This document shows, piece by piece, positions 50,793 through 59,779 of a stretch of 64,000 bases of DNA. The first letter of the stretch is position 1; the number at the start of each line of letters is the position of its first letter. The notes under the pieces are model-generated. The model ran no database searches, was not told the origin of the DNA, and was given only the letters and a program-made list of their open reading frames with translations. The translations under genes were made by a program, and so were the position numbers. Origin of the DNA: Acidobacteriota bacterium (GTDB lineage Bacteria; Acidobacteriota; Blastocatellia; Pyrinomonadales; Pyrinomonadaceae); the NCBI GenBank assembly GCA_020199835.1, contig JAIVJV010000013.1, positions 110,997-174,996 of the forward strand, given 5' to 3'.

Positions 50793-51660
50793 TGCGATCA
50801 TTTCTATCAACAAACTCCAGACTCACATCAAAGACTTTCGGCGAATGCGTCAAAGCGCCGACGGAAATGTAATTCACACCCGTGCGGGCTACTTCGAGCA
50901 CACTTTCGAGCGATACGTTGCCAGAGGCCTCGAGTTTTGATCGCCCACCGCAGATCTGCACGGCCTCACGCATCAGCTCAAACGTCATATTATCGAGCAA
51001 AATCCTCTTGACTCCGAGCGCCAACGCCTCGCGCACATCGTCGAGTGTTCGCGCTTCGACTTCTATCTCGACCTTCACGCCTGCTTCGCGAACTCTCGTC
51101 ACCGCCGCGGTGATGGAACCGGCAAAGTCGATATGGTTGTCCTTTATCAAGACCATGTCGAAAAGGCCGGTGCGATGGTTTTGACCACCGCCGAGACGGA
51201 CGGCGAGTTTGTCAGTGAGACGTAGACCAGGCGCGGTCTTGCGGGTGTCGAGAATTACGGCCCTCGTACCGGACACGGCATCGACAAACTGGCGCGTCAA
51301 CGTGGCGATGCCCGACATACGGCCGAGAAAGTTCAAAGCCGTACGTTCGCCGGTGAGTAATGCACGTGCGGGACCGGCAACTTCCGCCACGACAGTTCTT
51401 GTTTCAACTCGCGCGCCGTCGGAGACCTGCGGTGTGAACGTAATCCGCTGGTCCAATGCGCGAAAAACAGCCTCGGCTACATTTAAGCCGGCAACGACTC
51501 CTGTTTGTTTGGCGATGATTCGACCACGCAGCGACGCGTTGGCGGGAACGATGCTGTCTGAGGTTACGTCACCGCTGCCGATGTCTTCCTCGAGTGCGCG
51601 GCGAATGGATTGCGAGACGTCGGCGGGTAGCACAGCTTCGTTTTGCGGGTTCTTAAGCAA
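50782..51660 (-). CDS. nadC: Nicotinate-nucleotide pyrophosphorylase (carboxylating)
   Basis: Makes nicotinate mononucleotide from quinolinate and PRPP. 292 residues. The family phrases EDIGSGDVTSD, DTRKTAPGLRLTDK, GGGQNHRTGLFDMVLIKDNH and ISVGALTHS are all present. Start codon is TTG at 51660; no in-frame ATG is near. The gene lies 16 bases after the stop of the NHL-repeat/M23 gene, so all of nadCAB may be transcribed together with it. Confidence 0.94.
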   Translation of the reverse strand: MLKNPQNEAVLPADVSQSIRRALEEDIGSGDVTSDSIVPANASLRGRIIAKQTGVVAGLNVAEAVFRALDQRITFTPQVSDGARVETRTVVAEVAGPARALLTGERTALNFLGRMSGIATLTRQFVDAVSGTRAVILDTRKTAPGLRLTDKLAVRLGGGQNHRTGLFDMVLIKDNHIDFAGSITAAVTRVREAGVKVEIEVEARTLDDVREALALGVKRILLDNMTFELMREAVQICGGRSKLEASGNVSLESVLEVARTGVNYISVGALTHSPKVFDVSLEFVDRNDRNDY

Positions 51661-51676
51661 AGACCATTCTAAGCCC

Positions 51677-53779
51677 TTATCGGATGGTGATCAAAAGATC
51701 GCGGCCTTCCTGCGCTTCGTTCCCGTTGTAATCGCGCGCAATGATGCGGAGCGTATAGTCGCCGGGCGGCAGCCGCGACGTGTCCCAAACGTCGCGATTA
51801 GCGCGTCGATCTCGCACCCAATTGGTAACTTCGTAGTAAAACTTTGTGGCCGCGCTGCCGTAGACGGTGATGCCACTCTCTTCGGCATAAGCGACTTTGG
51901 TGGCGTCGCGATCCGGCGGCAGACGATCGTAGATTTGCGTGATACGTGGCTCAGCAAAACCGGCCGGCGCGGTGCCGTCAGCGTTGAGGAGTTGGTAGCC
52001 GAGCAGGTATAGACCAAGGCGGCGGCGGTCCGCGTTGAAGTTCGTGCGATCAAACGCGTCTACCACGATGCGCACCTGACCGGTGACCAACAACCGGCCC
52101 TTCTGCTTTTCGGAAAACTGTTTTCCTGATTGATCGAACAGTTGAATGCCGTTCTTTTCGATCGTCGGCGGCTTGTCGTCTCTGAAGCCGATCGGCGAGA
52201 GAGTCAACGGATTGACCTCGGCGCTGGGTGGCCCAACGTTCAGGTGCACGTGATACATGCGGTTCACGGTTCCGACCGCGTCGCCGGGATGAAAGCGTGT
52301 GCCGCGTTTGACTCTGACGCGCGCGAGTTTTCCGTCACTGCCGTTCACGGGCAGGAAACGCGGATCGTCAAACAGCTTCGCGTCGTTGTCGCGGCCGACG
52401 TGCATGTGAATGTAGGAAATGACGCCGACGCGCATTCCTTCGTTGAGGGAATTGAAGCCCCAGTTTGGCAGCGGGTCCGTTACCTTTTCCGATCGAATCG
52501 CACGAACGACGGTGTTATAGGCGCCGAAGACGTCGAGCCCGCTGTGAAGATGATGACGGCTGTCGTTTGAGTCGAAACTGCCGCGCACCTCGCCGAGAGT
52601 AGCGACGACTTCATGCGGACGATCTTGCGGATCGAGCGGCCAGAGCAACGATTGTTGGCCCAATATTTCGTTTGTAAGTAGCGGCAACGATGCAGGCGCT
52701 GGGGTGGTGTTGTTTGAACCGGAGGTTTGTGACAACTTTCGAATCAGATAGTTTGCGCTGTCTGTGACGTAGAGTTCGTTGGTGTCTGGGTTGATCGCGA
52801 CGCCGGCGGGCTCGTTGAAACGCGCGGCGCCGGATTCGTCAGCGAATCCGCGGCCGCCTCCGGCGATGACGTGAACGCTTCCGTCTGGCGCGATCTGAAG
52901 CACGCGCGAACGATCGAGCTCAGTGACGTAGAGATAGTTGTCGTGTGTTAACGCCAGTCCGACCGGACTCGAGATACCTTCGCCATTCACATTAACGGAC
53001 CAGGTGCTGACGTTTCCGTTAGGAGAGATCTTGCGCAGGCTGTTATTGCCGGTGTCGGCCACGATGATTGTTCCATCGTTTGCGACGATGACACCACAGG
53101 GCGTGTCGAAGAGACTCGTGTTGCGATCGCCGTCCGCGTAGCCAGGCGTTCCAGCGCCCGCGATCGTGCTCACGTTTGCGTCAGGCGAAATCATGCGAAT
53201 GCGATCGTTGTAAGTGTCGGCGACGAAAACGTTGCCGTTCGCATCCACAGCGATGCCGATTGGACCGTTGAAACGCGCTTGAGCTGCTGGACCGTCAACG
53301 TAACCGGCCGAACCGTCACCGGCGATCGTTTGCACGTGTCCCTCCGGGCTTACTTTACGAATGCGATTGTTACCGGTGTCTGCGACGTAAAGGTTGCCGT
53401 CGCGGTCGATCGCCAGACCTGACGGTGTATTGAACGCCGCGCTCCCGCCATTGTCATCCACGAATCCTTCAGCGGCGCCGGCGAGTGCGTTGAGAGTCCC
53501 TTCAGGCGTGATCGCAAGAATGCGATTGCTCTCACCCGCATCGGAAATGTAAATCGTGCCGTCTTTCGCGACCGCGATGCCGAATGGATCCGAAAACCCT
53601 GCTTGTGAAGGTTGTTGGCTGTCGCGAACACGTGGCAAGCCGTCACCAGCGAGTGTCCTGACGTGAGCACGCCAACCGACCGGAGTCGGCGTTGGCTTAC
53701 GCGTGAGACGAAAAACAAGAAACGCGCTCACGCCGCCAACAACCAGCAGAATTGCGAGCAGGACGAGCGCTTTACGCAT
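51677..53779 (-). CDS. NHL-repeat protein fused to an M23-type peptidase domain
   Basis: 700 residues from the ATG at 53779. One N-terminal transmembrane helix (ALVLLAILLVVGGVSAFLVF), then six or so NHL repeats (residues about 40-350) with phrases such as NPSGLAIDRDGNLYVADTGNN and FNGPIGIAVDANGN that form a beta propeller. Residues about 375-530 form an M23 (LytM) domain with metal ligands in place: HSGLD (HxxxD), HMHVG and HVHLNVG (HxH). A C-terminal beta-rich region of about 170 residues follows, with GDYTLRIIARDYNG at the end. Exported, membrane-tethered; the propeller may bind a ligand or substrate. It overlaps the acetyltransferase gene by 8 bases and precedes nadC. Confidence 0.82.
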   Translation of the reverse strand: MRKALVLLAILLVVGGVSAFLVFRLTRKPTPTPVGWRAHVRTLAGDGLPRVRDSQQPSQAGFSDPFGIAVAKDGTIYISDAGESNRILAITPEGTLNALAGAAEGFVDDNGGSAAFNTPSGLAIDRDGNLYVADTGNNRIRKVSPEGHVQTIAGDGSAGYVDGPAAQARFNGPIGIAVDANGNVFVADTYNDRIRMISPDANVSTIAGAGTPGYADGDRNTSLFDTPCGVIVANDGTIIVADTGNNSLRKISPNGNVSTWSVNVNGEGISSPVGLALTHDNYLYVTELDRSRVLQIAPDGSVHVIAGGGRGFADESGAARFNEPAGVAINPDTNELYVTDSANYLIRKLSQTSGSNNTTPAPASLPLLTNEILGQQSLLWPLDPQDRPHEVVATLGEVRGSFDSNDSRHHLHSGLDVFGAYNTVVRAIRSEKVTDPLPNWGFNSLNEGMRVGVISYIHMHVGRDNDAKLFDDPRFLPVNGSDGKLARVRVKRGTRFHPGDAVGTVNRMYHVHLNVGPPSAEVNPLTLSPIGFRDDKPPTIEKNGIQLFDQSGKQFSEKQKGRLLVTGQVRIVVDAFDRTNFNADRRRLGLYLLGYQLLNADGTAPAGFAEPRITQIYDRLPPDRDATKVAYAEESGITVYGSAATKFYYEVTNWVRDRRANRDVWDTSRLPPGDYTLRIIARDYNGNEAQEGRDLLITIR

Positions 53780-54431
53780 GAACGCGGCTGTTGAGATAGA
53801 TTTCCGGCTGCGCGAGCATCTCTTCGATCCGCGCAACGTAGCGGCCGACGTGCAAGCCGTCCATGAGTGCGTGATGCACTTCAACCGAGAACGGCATCAG
53901 CAGGCGATCGTTTTCGCGAGTGAACTTGCCAAAGGAGATCTTCGGGACGGAATCCTCACGGCGCCAGTTGCGTGCGTGTGAAAAGCTGGTGAACGAGATC
54001 CACGGAATCGTGGTGCAGTGGATGCGCGCGTCGTCTTCGTGTCGCGGCCGGAAGGCTCGGTTCTTTTGGGTCTCTTCGACGGCGCATTGAGCTGGTCCAA
54101 TAAACTCCGCGAACGTGTCGGCGTAATCGAAATAGACGAGCGTGAACGTCTCGTTCGGCAGCAATAGCGTGGTGCCGCCGTTGATAACGTCGTGGACCAG
54201 CACCTGACCGTTGCGTAGCCGGTAGCGAAAGGGTTCGACTTCGTTTGCCGCTTTGAGTGCGAAGTAATGGTAGGCCAGCGACGCGCTGACGTCGGGATGA
54301 TGGCGTAGTTCGGCTAGTAAGTTTGTGACGTCGAGACGCGTGCAGATGTTGAAGTATGGGTTGTCGAAGTCGCGAAAAAACTCGAAGAGTTCGCGGCGCG
54401 GCCAGTTGGCGAGATCGAGATACGTCGGCAT
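53772..54431 (-). CDS. Chloramphenicol acetyltransferase-fold protein
   Basis: 219 residues with the CAT fold. The catalytic histidine motif is HHALMDG (HHxxxDG) near residue 185, the FNICTRLDVT and ISFTSFSHA stretches match the family, and the length is that of CatA. It may inactivate chloramphenicol, but CAT-like proteins in soil bacteria often act on other substrates. The neighbours (NHL-M23 and NAD genes) suggest no antibiotic-resistance context. Starts at the ATG 54431; 8-base overlap with the following gene. Confidence 0.82.
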   Translation of the reverse strand: MPTYLDLANWPRRELFEFFRDFDNPYFNICTRLDVTNLLAELRHHPDVSASLAYHYFALKAANEVEPFRYRLRNGQVLVHDVINGGTTLLLPNETFTLVYFDYADTFAEFIGPAQCAVEETQKNRAFRPRHEDDARIHCTTIPWISFTSFSHARNWRREDSVPKISFGKFTRENDRLLMPFSVEVHHALMDGLHVGRYVARIEEMLAQPEIYLNSRVHA

Positions 54432-54487
54432 GTCGGGGATTGTAACCGAAGCACCTCGGATCTCGCCTGACTGGTTTAGTGGGTCGT

Positions 54488-56590
54488 TTACGGGTCGATG
54501 ATGTCGTCCTTTGCCGTAGTCAGATTTGCTAGAGCCTTGTTGGCCTCTGTGATCCTCTGACTCGCGTTTGCAAGACTACCTGCCTTTTGGGCGTTGCCCC
54601 GCGCTTTGGCAAAATCCTTTTGCGCCGGTCGGTGTAAACCGCCGCCCTCGAGTACTTCAATCGCATCGTCAATTTCCGCGACCGCCAGGTCAGCCAACTC
54701 CTTGGCCTGGGCCTGACTCGTCGCGATCTTGATGCGATCGATCAAGTCTCTCGCAGATCGCTCGTTCTCCAGCACGTTGATAACACGCAGGAGCGCGGCG
54801 ACGGCGACAACCTCGGTAGCTTCGAGCTTGATCCCGCCGATCAGTGCGCCGAAGCCGGGCGACGTGTTGAAGGCGGTGCTGTTGTAGAAGTCAACGGCGC
54901 CTTCAATCGTTTCAATCGAGTTGTTGTGGAAGAACGGACCTGTGTCTGCGGCCTCGACGAGCACCGGCGTATTGAACGATCCGTTACCGAAGCCGCCGGT
55001 TGGCGAGATGCCGTTGCGACCGAAACCACCGTCTTGCGGATTCAGTTGTCCGGGAACGAGATCAGCCGGTTGTGCAGGCAGGCCCTCAACGTTGGTGTTG
55101 AAATTCGCGTTCTGCCCGGGGAAGAAGAAGTCGCTGCCGCCGGCGTTGAGGTGACAGAAGAAACACTTTCCTGCCCCTGCGTCGGAGCCGCCCAGTACCG
55201 AGCCGCCGTTGTTAAAGATCTCGACTCCTTTTTTCACCACTTCGTTCTTGAACTTCGGCTGCATCGCGGCGAGATTCAGGTCTGCTCGCCGGCCCAGAGA
55301 CTTTTGAAACGCTTCGAGATCGTCAAGCTCGCCTGTGGTCGGCATCCGAAAATCGCCAGGCGCCTGACGGTTCAGGGTCTTTGGATAGTGCTGAACGATC
55401 GCGCCGATGATGAACTCGCGCAGAGTTCCGGTGCCCGGTGCGCCGTCACCGCCCCATCCGGTTCTCTCGTTCGGTGGAGTAGTTGTGCCATCCTGCGACG
55501 GAATGCTGCCATCGGGATTCGGTGTCGCTCCGGGAACTGGTCCAACCGGAGTCAGCGTGTTTTGCAGTAGTGCCAGCGTGTGCGGTACACCACGCATGAC
55601 GAAGTTGCTGGCCGGGTTATCGAACCCGTCAGCGTTTTCCAGAATCAACCCAAACTTGCGCATGAGCACCGGGTTCTCGAAGTTGTTGGCGAGAGCCGGA
55701 ACAAACTCCGCGACAAAAAGCGGATCGTTTGGCGGCAGGTCGTCGATAAACTCCGCGTCGATCGTTAGATTGCCGTTTTCGCGGTGACACGTTCCGCAAG
55801 TGCGGCCGTTGCCGTTGAAAGTTTCGTTGAAGAAACTTAGCCGTCCGCGCGCGATGGACTGCTGGAGCGGCGTTGTCGCGTTGGGAACTGGACCAATCTG
55901 CGCTGACGCAGTCGGGCTGATCGTGTCGATCATGCGCTGAAAGAAGCCGCGTTTGTCGGGTTCAGTACGAGCGGGATCCGCATCCGCGAGAACTCCGAAT
56001 TGTCCTCGCTGTCCACTGCGATAAACGCGATGGAAAAGCGACGTAGTGCCGATTAACGTTCGGTCTTCGATTGGGTTTTTGCCGGCCTTCGTGACAATGA
56101 CAAGGTCCATGTCGAAGGTTTTGAAAACATCCTTACCGGGGCTGGCAATCAGAGTAGCGACTTTGCCCTCGTGTTTTAAACTTCCGAGGCGCCACATGTT
56201 GTCATCGCTCTCGAGACTGATACTGCGACCCGCGGCGCTGTCAACCAGCCACACGTCCCAACCTTCATCTTTGGAAAGTCCGTTGATGGCGACAGAGACA
56301 TTTCCTTCGACCAGATTGAACTTCGCTAAACCGCTCGCGTAGGAGTTGCCGGTCGACAGGCCCTTGAACCAGCCCATGGCCAGGACCATGTTTTGGTCGC
56401 CGCCCTTTTTTAGATACTCCGCCTCCCAGGCTTTGTAGTTAGTGTTGAAGGTCTCCAGACTCCCGAGGCCGATGCCGGCTAATGATGGGTCGGGTTCAGA
56501 AGACGCTCTCCCACTCAGAAAGAGCACGGGAAGCGCACAAGCTATTAACAAACAAACCAACGTCAATAGCTTCAATGCCTTGATCTTCAT
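54488..56590 (-). CDS. Di-heme cytochrome c, peroxidase/MauG-like, with N-terminal extension
   Basis: 700 residues from the ATG at 56590, which has GAGGAG upstream. Signal peptide (LLTLVCLLIACALPVLFL). Two heme-binding CxxCH motifs are visible, CGTCH near residue 265 and CFFCH near residue 475. The segment AADTGPFFHNNSIETIEGAV after the second is typical of di-heme peroxidases. The first 210 residues (MVLAMGWFKGLSTGNS, VSVAINGLSKDEGWDVW) are not recognisable and precede the heme part. A C-terminal helical tail of about 80 residues completes the protein. It is exported; its electron partner is unknown. No gene is close upstream. Confidence 0.82.
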   Translation of the reverse strand: MKIKALKLLTLVCLLIACALPVLFLSGRASSEPDPSLAGIGLGSLETFNTNYKAWEAEYLKKGGDQNMVLAMGWFKGLSTGNSYASGLAKFNLVEGNVSVAINGLSKDEGWDVWLVDSAAGRSISLESDDNMWRLGSLKHEGKVATLIASPGKDVFKTFDMDLVIVTKAGKNPIEDRTLIGTTSLFHRVYRSGQRGQFGVLADADPARTEPDKRGFFQRMIDTISPTASAQIGPVPNATTPLQQSIARGRLSFFNETFNGNGRTCGTCHRENGNLTIDAEFIDDLPPNDPLFVAEFVPALANNFENPVLMRKFGLILENADGFDNPASNFVMRGVPHTLALLQNTLTPVGPVPGATPNPDGSIPSQDGTTTPPNERTGWGGDGAPGTGTLREFIIGAIVQHYPKTLNRQAPGDFRMPTTGELDDLEAFQKSLGRRADLNLAAMQPKFKNEVVKKGVEIFNNGGSVLGGSDAGAGKCFFCHLNAGGSDFFFPGQNANFNTNVEGLPAQPADLVPGQLNPQDGGFGRNGISPTGGFGNGSFNTPVLVEAADTGPFFHNNSIETIEGAVDFYNSTAFNTSPGFGALIGGIKLEATEVVAVAALLRVINVLENERSARDLIDRIKIATSQAQAKELADLAVAEIDDAIEVLEGGGLHRPAQKDFAKARGNAQKAGSLANASQRITEANKALANLTTAKDDIIDP

Positions 56591-56963
56591 ACGATTCTCC
56601 TCATGACGTTTCGGCACATTTAGACGCCCTACGTGGGCCAAGCTGATAGGCTGGACCGACGCACACACTTATCCCGGTCTGGACACAACCAGAATTAGCG
56701 TCGAACTCGTTTGTACTACTTGCTACAGACCCTTGCTGGTGACCCTATGATGGTTCGGGAGTTGGAAGATCCAATCTCAGACTTGGAAAAGCTCAAACGT
56801 TGAGCACTTGTGTGAAAAACGAGGATTGCGATTCGAGTGCCCTTGTGATGTACCACCAATGGCCCAAGTGGTCAAGACATTTCTATATAACAAACTTGCT
56901 ATTTTGACCGGAAACAGATGGGAGTTGGGCCACGGAAAAAGGCGTGATGGTCCAAATCGTTGA
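56591..56963. other. Gene-free region upstream of the di-heme cytochrome gene
   Basis: About 370 bases. It should hold the cytochrome promoter on the minus strand. TTGACC near 56875-56880 is a candidate -35, but its -10 (TACATC after 17 bases) is poor. A second AT-rich spot (TATATA on the minus strand near 56883-56888) has no good -35. No hairpin or open frame of note. Confidence 0.3.
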
Positions 56964-57638
56964 TTAACGGGCGCCTTTATTCCTTAATAGTTGAACGATC
57001 TCGGGGCGGCTCTGCTCTTCTGCAACATTGAGGACCGTCTTTCCATTTGTGTCAGCGGCGTTCACGTCGGCGCCTTTTTCGACGAGGAGTTGGACGGGTT
57101 CTGAATGGCCCCTGAAGGCCGCGCGCATCAGTGCGGTCCAGCCGCTCGCATCCTTCGCGTCGACTGCGGCGCCTTTATTCAATAACGCTTTCACAATACG
57201 CGGGTGGTTTTCCCACGCCGCGAACATCAGTGCAGTCATGCCCCTGCTGTCTTTGAGGTCGAGGTCCGGATTTTCTTCAAGTAGAAGATCGACGACTTCG
57301 GAGTGCCCCTTCCACGCCGCCGACATCAGTGCTGTTCCTTCGTATTTGTTTTTCGCATTTACGTCCGCGCGGTGTTCGAGTAACAGCTTCACGACGTCGA
57401 TCCGGTTTGCGAGCGCTGCCGCCATTAACGCGGTCTGGCCATCGCGTGTTTTGACTTCGGTATCGATGCCTGCGTCCAAAAAGATTTTCACGGTGTCGGC
57501 ATTGCCTTGTCGGGCGTGTTCGATGAAGTCAGAGGCGGTGTAACTGACGTTCAAGCGCGCGAGTTCCTGGCGCGCGCTCTCGTTGTTACCGCAACCGGCA
57601 AGCGCGATGGCGAGCAGTAGGATCAGGGGGCGATGCAT
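56964..57638 (-). CDS. Ankyrin-repeat lipoprotein
   Basis: 224 residues from the ATG at 57638. Signal peptide with lipobox LALAGC (in LLAIALAGCGNN), so it is a lipoprotein. Residues about 33-224 consist of five to six ankyrin repeats (DGQTALMAAALANRIDVVKLLLEHRAD split in two, SRGMTALMFAAWENHP, ASGWTALMRAAFRGH). The frame extends upstream to 57917 over the end of the helicase gene, but the lipoprotein start is far better. Ankyrin repeats mediate protein binding; partner unknown. Confidence 0.82.
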   Translation of the reverse strand: MHRPLILLLAIALAGCGNNESARQELARLNVSYTASDFIEHARQGNADTVKIFLDAGIDTEVKTRDGQTALMAAALANRIDVVKLLLEHRADVNAKNKYEGTALMSAAWKGHSEVVDLLLEENPDLDLKDSRGMTALMFAAWENHPRIVKALLNKGAAVDAKDASGWTALMRAAFRGHSEPVQLLVEKGADVNAADTNGKTVLNVAEEQSRPEIVQLLRNKGAR

Positions 57639-57801
57639 ATGTTTTGTCGCAAGCGATAACTTCTGGCCCGCGTAAGTGCAGGCGCAGGAGTCCGACGAGA
57701 GTCTTCGTACTACTGGCGGCAGTTTGCCTGAGAAGTGCGGCGAAGGGAAGGAATAAATACAAACGCGCAGGCCGTGGTGATGGCCCACGCGTATGGCGGA
57801 T

Positions 57802-59034
57802 TTAGGCGCGCGCGGCACGCCGCGGTCGGAAGGAACGAACCGAATTACGCGCAGGTGTCGAACGCACGAAGGCTTTGGCCGGACTGGCGGCGGGCGCCAC
57901 CGTTTGCGTGCCTGCAAAACTCTTCTGCACTATTCGTCTCACTGACTGGCCCGTTAGCTTCTCGATTGCACGCAACGCAGACTCATCGACGGGCGCCACG
58001 ATCGTGATTGCCTGACCTTGATTCCCTGCCCTTCCCGTTCGTCCGATACGGTGCACGTAGTCCTCGGGAGCAGCAGGCACGTCGTAATTGATGACGTGTG
58101 AGACTGAGTCGATATCCAAACCGCGTGAGGCGATGTCAGTGGCGACCATTACCCGAGCATGTCCATCGCTGAACGCGCGCAAAGCCGCCACTCGCTGTGG
58201 CTGTGTGCGATCAGAGTGAATGCAGGCAACAGCATGGTCGCGAGCTTTCAGAATATGCGACAGCCGCTCGGCTCCACGTCGTGTGCGCGTGAAGACCAGC
58301 ACGCGTTCAAACGGCTGGCGCTCCTTTTCCAACAGCTCCAGCAGGAGCGCGGTCTTGGATTCCTGGCCTACGGGGTAAGCGATCTGTTCAACCATAATCG
58401 CGGCACTACCACGACGACTTACTTCGATGAGCTGCGGATCTTTCGTTGTCGAACGAGCGAGTTGCTCGATACTGGCTGACATTGTTGCTGAAAACAGCAT
58501 CGTCTGACGTTTCACAGGCAACAGTGAAAGTATTTGCCGAATTGCCGGCAGGAATCCCATGTCCAGCATGCGATCACCTTCATCGAGAACTAAAATCTCG
58601 ACGCCGGTCAGTTTGACTACGCCGCGCTCGATCAGGTCGAGCAACCGGCCGGGTGTGGCAATCAAAACTGCCGCGCCACGTCGTAACCCGTCAATCTGCG
58701 CCTTGATGCTTGCGCCGCCTATAGCTATTACGCTGCGGTTAGACCGCACGTGGTTCAACGACTGATAATTCTCCTGAATCTGAAGCGCCAACTCACGCGT
58801 TGGAGCAAGCACAAGCACGCGAATGCCGGGTCGCGGACGTGCGCTGATCGTTTGAATGATCGGAAGTAAAAATGCAGCGGTCTTGCCTGTGCCGGTTTCG
58901 GCGCAGCCGATCAGGTCTCGACCGCTGAGAGCGACAGGAATTGCCTGTAGCTGAATTGGTGTAGGTGTGTTGTATCCGAGAGACTCGCACACGCGCAGTT
59001 GCGCAGGTGCGAGTCCCAGTTGAGAAAAATTCAT
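57802..59034 (-). CDS. DEAD-box RNA helicase (RhlE-like)
   Basis: 410 residues from the ATG at 59034 (AAGGAA upstream). All helicase motifs present: Q motif with GYNTPTPIQLQAIP, AETGTGKT, PTRELALQ, GGAS, TPGRLLD, the modified Walker B LVLDEGDRMLD, SAT, and the C-terminal HRIGRTGRAG. The motif II residue after Glu is Gly (DEGD, where DEAD is usual), a variant that keeps the key acids. A basic C-terminal tail (PRRAARA) follows. It probably remodels RNA in cold or stress conditions. Next to an RRM protein gene, a common pairing. Confidence 0.9.
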   Translation of the reverse strand: MNFSQLGLAPAQLRVCESLGYNTPTPIQLQAIPVALSGRDLIGCAETGTGKTAAFLLPIIQTISARPRPGIRVLVLAPTRELALQIQENYQSLNHVRSNRSVIAIGGASIKAQIDGLRRGAAVLIATPGRLLDLIERGVVKLTGVEILVLDEGDRMLDMGFLPAIRQILSLLPVKRQTMLFSATMSASIEQLARSTTKDPQLIEVSRRGSAAIMVEQIAYPVGQESKTALLLELLEKERQPFERVLVFTRTRRGAERLSHILKARDHAVACIHSDRTQPQRVAALRAFSDGHARVMVATDIASRGLDIDSVSHVINYDVPAAPEDYVHRIGRTGRAGNQGQAITIVAPVDESALRAIEKLTGQSVRRIVQKSFAGTQTVAPAASPAKAFVRSTPARNSVRSFRPRRAARA

Positions 59035-59107
59035 AGGTTCCTTAATTCGCACGTCTTCAGACGTTCGCGATCAATTGTTTATAGACTCTTAGGATGTGTG
59101 ATTGGTG

Positions 59108-59479
59108 TTACCAGCGCGGTTCGCGATGACCGCCGCCGCCGCCGCCGTCGTAGCCGCCGCGGTTTCCGCCGCGATTACCACCAAAGCCTCCGCGATTGCC
59201 GCCAAAGCCACCACCGCCACCGCCGCGATTCTCGCGGGGTTTGGCTTCGTTAACTTTCAGAGCGCGACCGCCCAACTCTTTGCCGTTGAACTGATCGATA
59301 GCTGCTGCGCCTTCTTCATTAGTCGACATTTCGACAAATGCGAATCCTCGCGAGCGGCCCGTGTCTCGGTCCTCGATGACGTTAACAGACTGCACTGTGC
59401 CGGCTTGGGCAAACGCTGTCTCCAGATCCTGTCTGGTGGTCTGAAAAGACAGATTTCCTACATAAAGCTTCATTGACAT
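59108..59479 (-). CDS. RRM-domain RNA-binding protein with Gly-rich tail
   Basis: 123 residues: one RNA recognition motif (residues 3-81) with RNP2 LYVGNL and RNP1 RGFAFVEM, then a Gly/Arg/Asn-rich tail with GGNRGG units. The form matches cyanobacterial and acidobacterial glycine-rich RNA-binding proteins, often cold-induced. GGAAGG lies eight bases before the ATG at 59479. Upstream is a leader of at least 200 bases. It lies before the DEAD-box helicase in the same direction, 73 bases apart, so they may share a transcript. Confidence 0.9.
   Translation of the reverse strand: MSMKLYVGNLSFQTTRQDLETAFAQAGTVQSVNVIEDRDTGRSRGFAFVEMSTNEEGAAAIDQFNGKELGGRALKVNEAKPRENRGGGGGGFGGNRGGFGGNRGGNRGGYDGGGGGGHREPRW

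Positions 59480-59779
<300 letters not shown>

Noticed and set aside
53772..54431. Mobile chloramphenicol-resistance gene
   Set aside because: There is no transposase, integron or repeat around it, and it overlaps its neighbour as part of a run of chromosomal genes.
57639..57917. Longer N terminus for the ankyrin lipoprotein
   Set aside because: It would overlap the helicase gene and lose the signal peptide and lipobox from the N terminus. The ATG at 57638 gives a standard lipoprotein.
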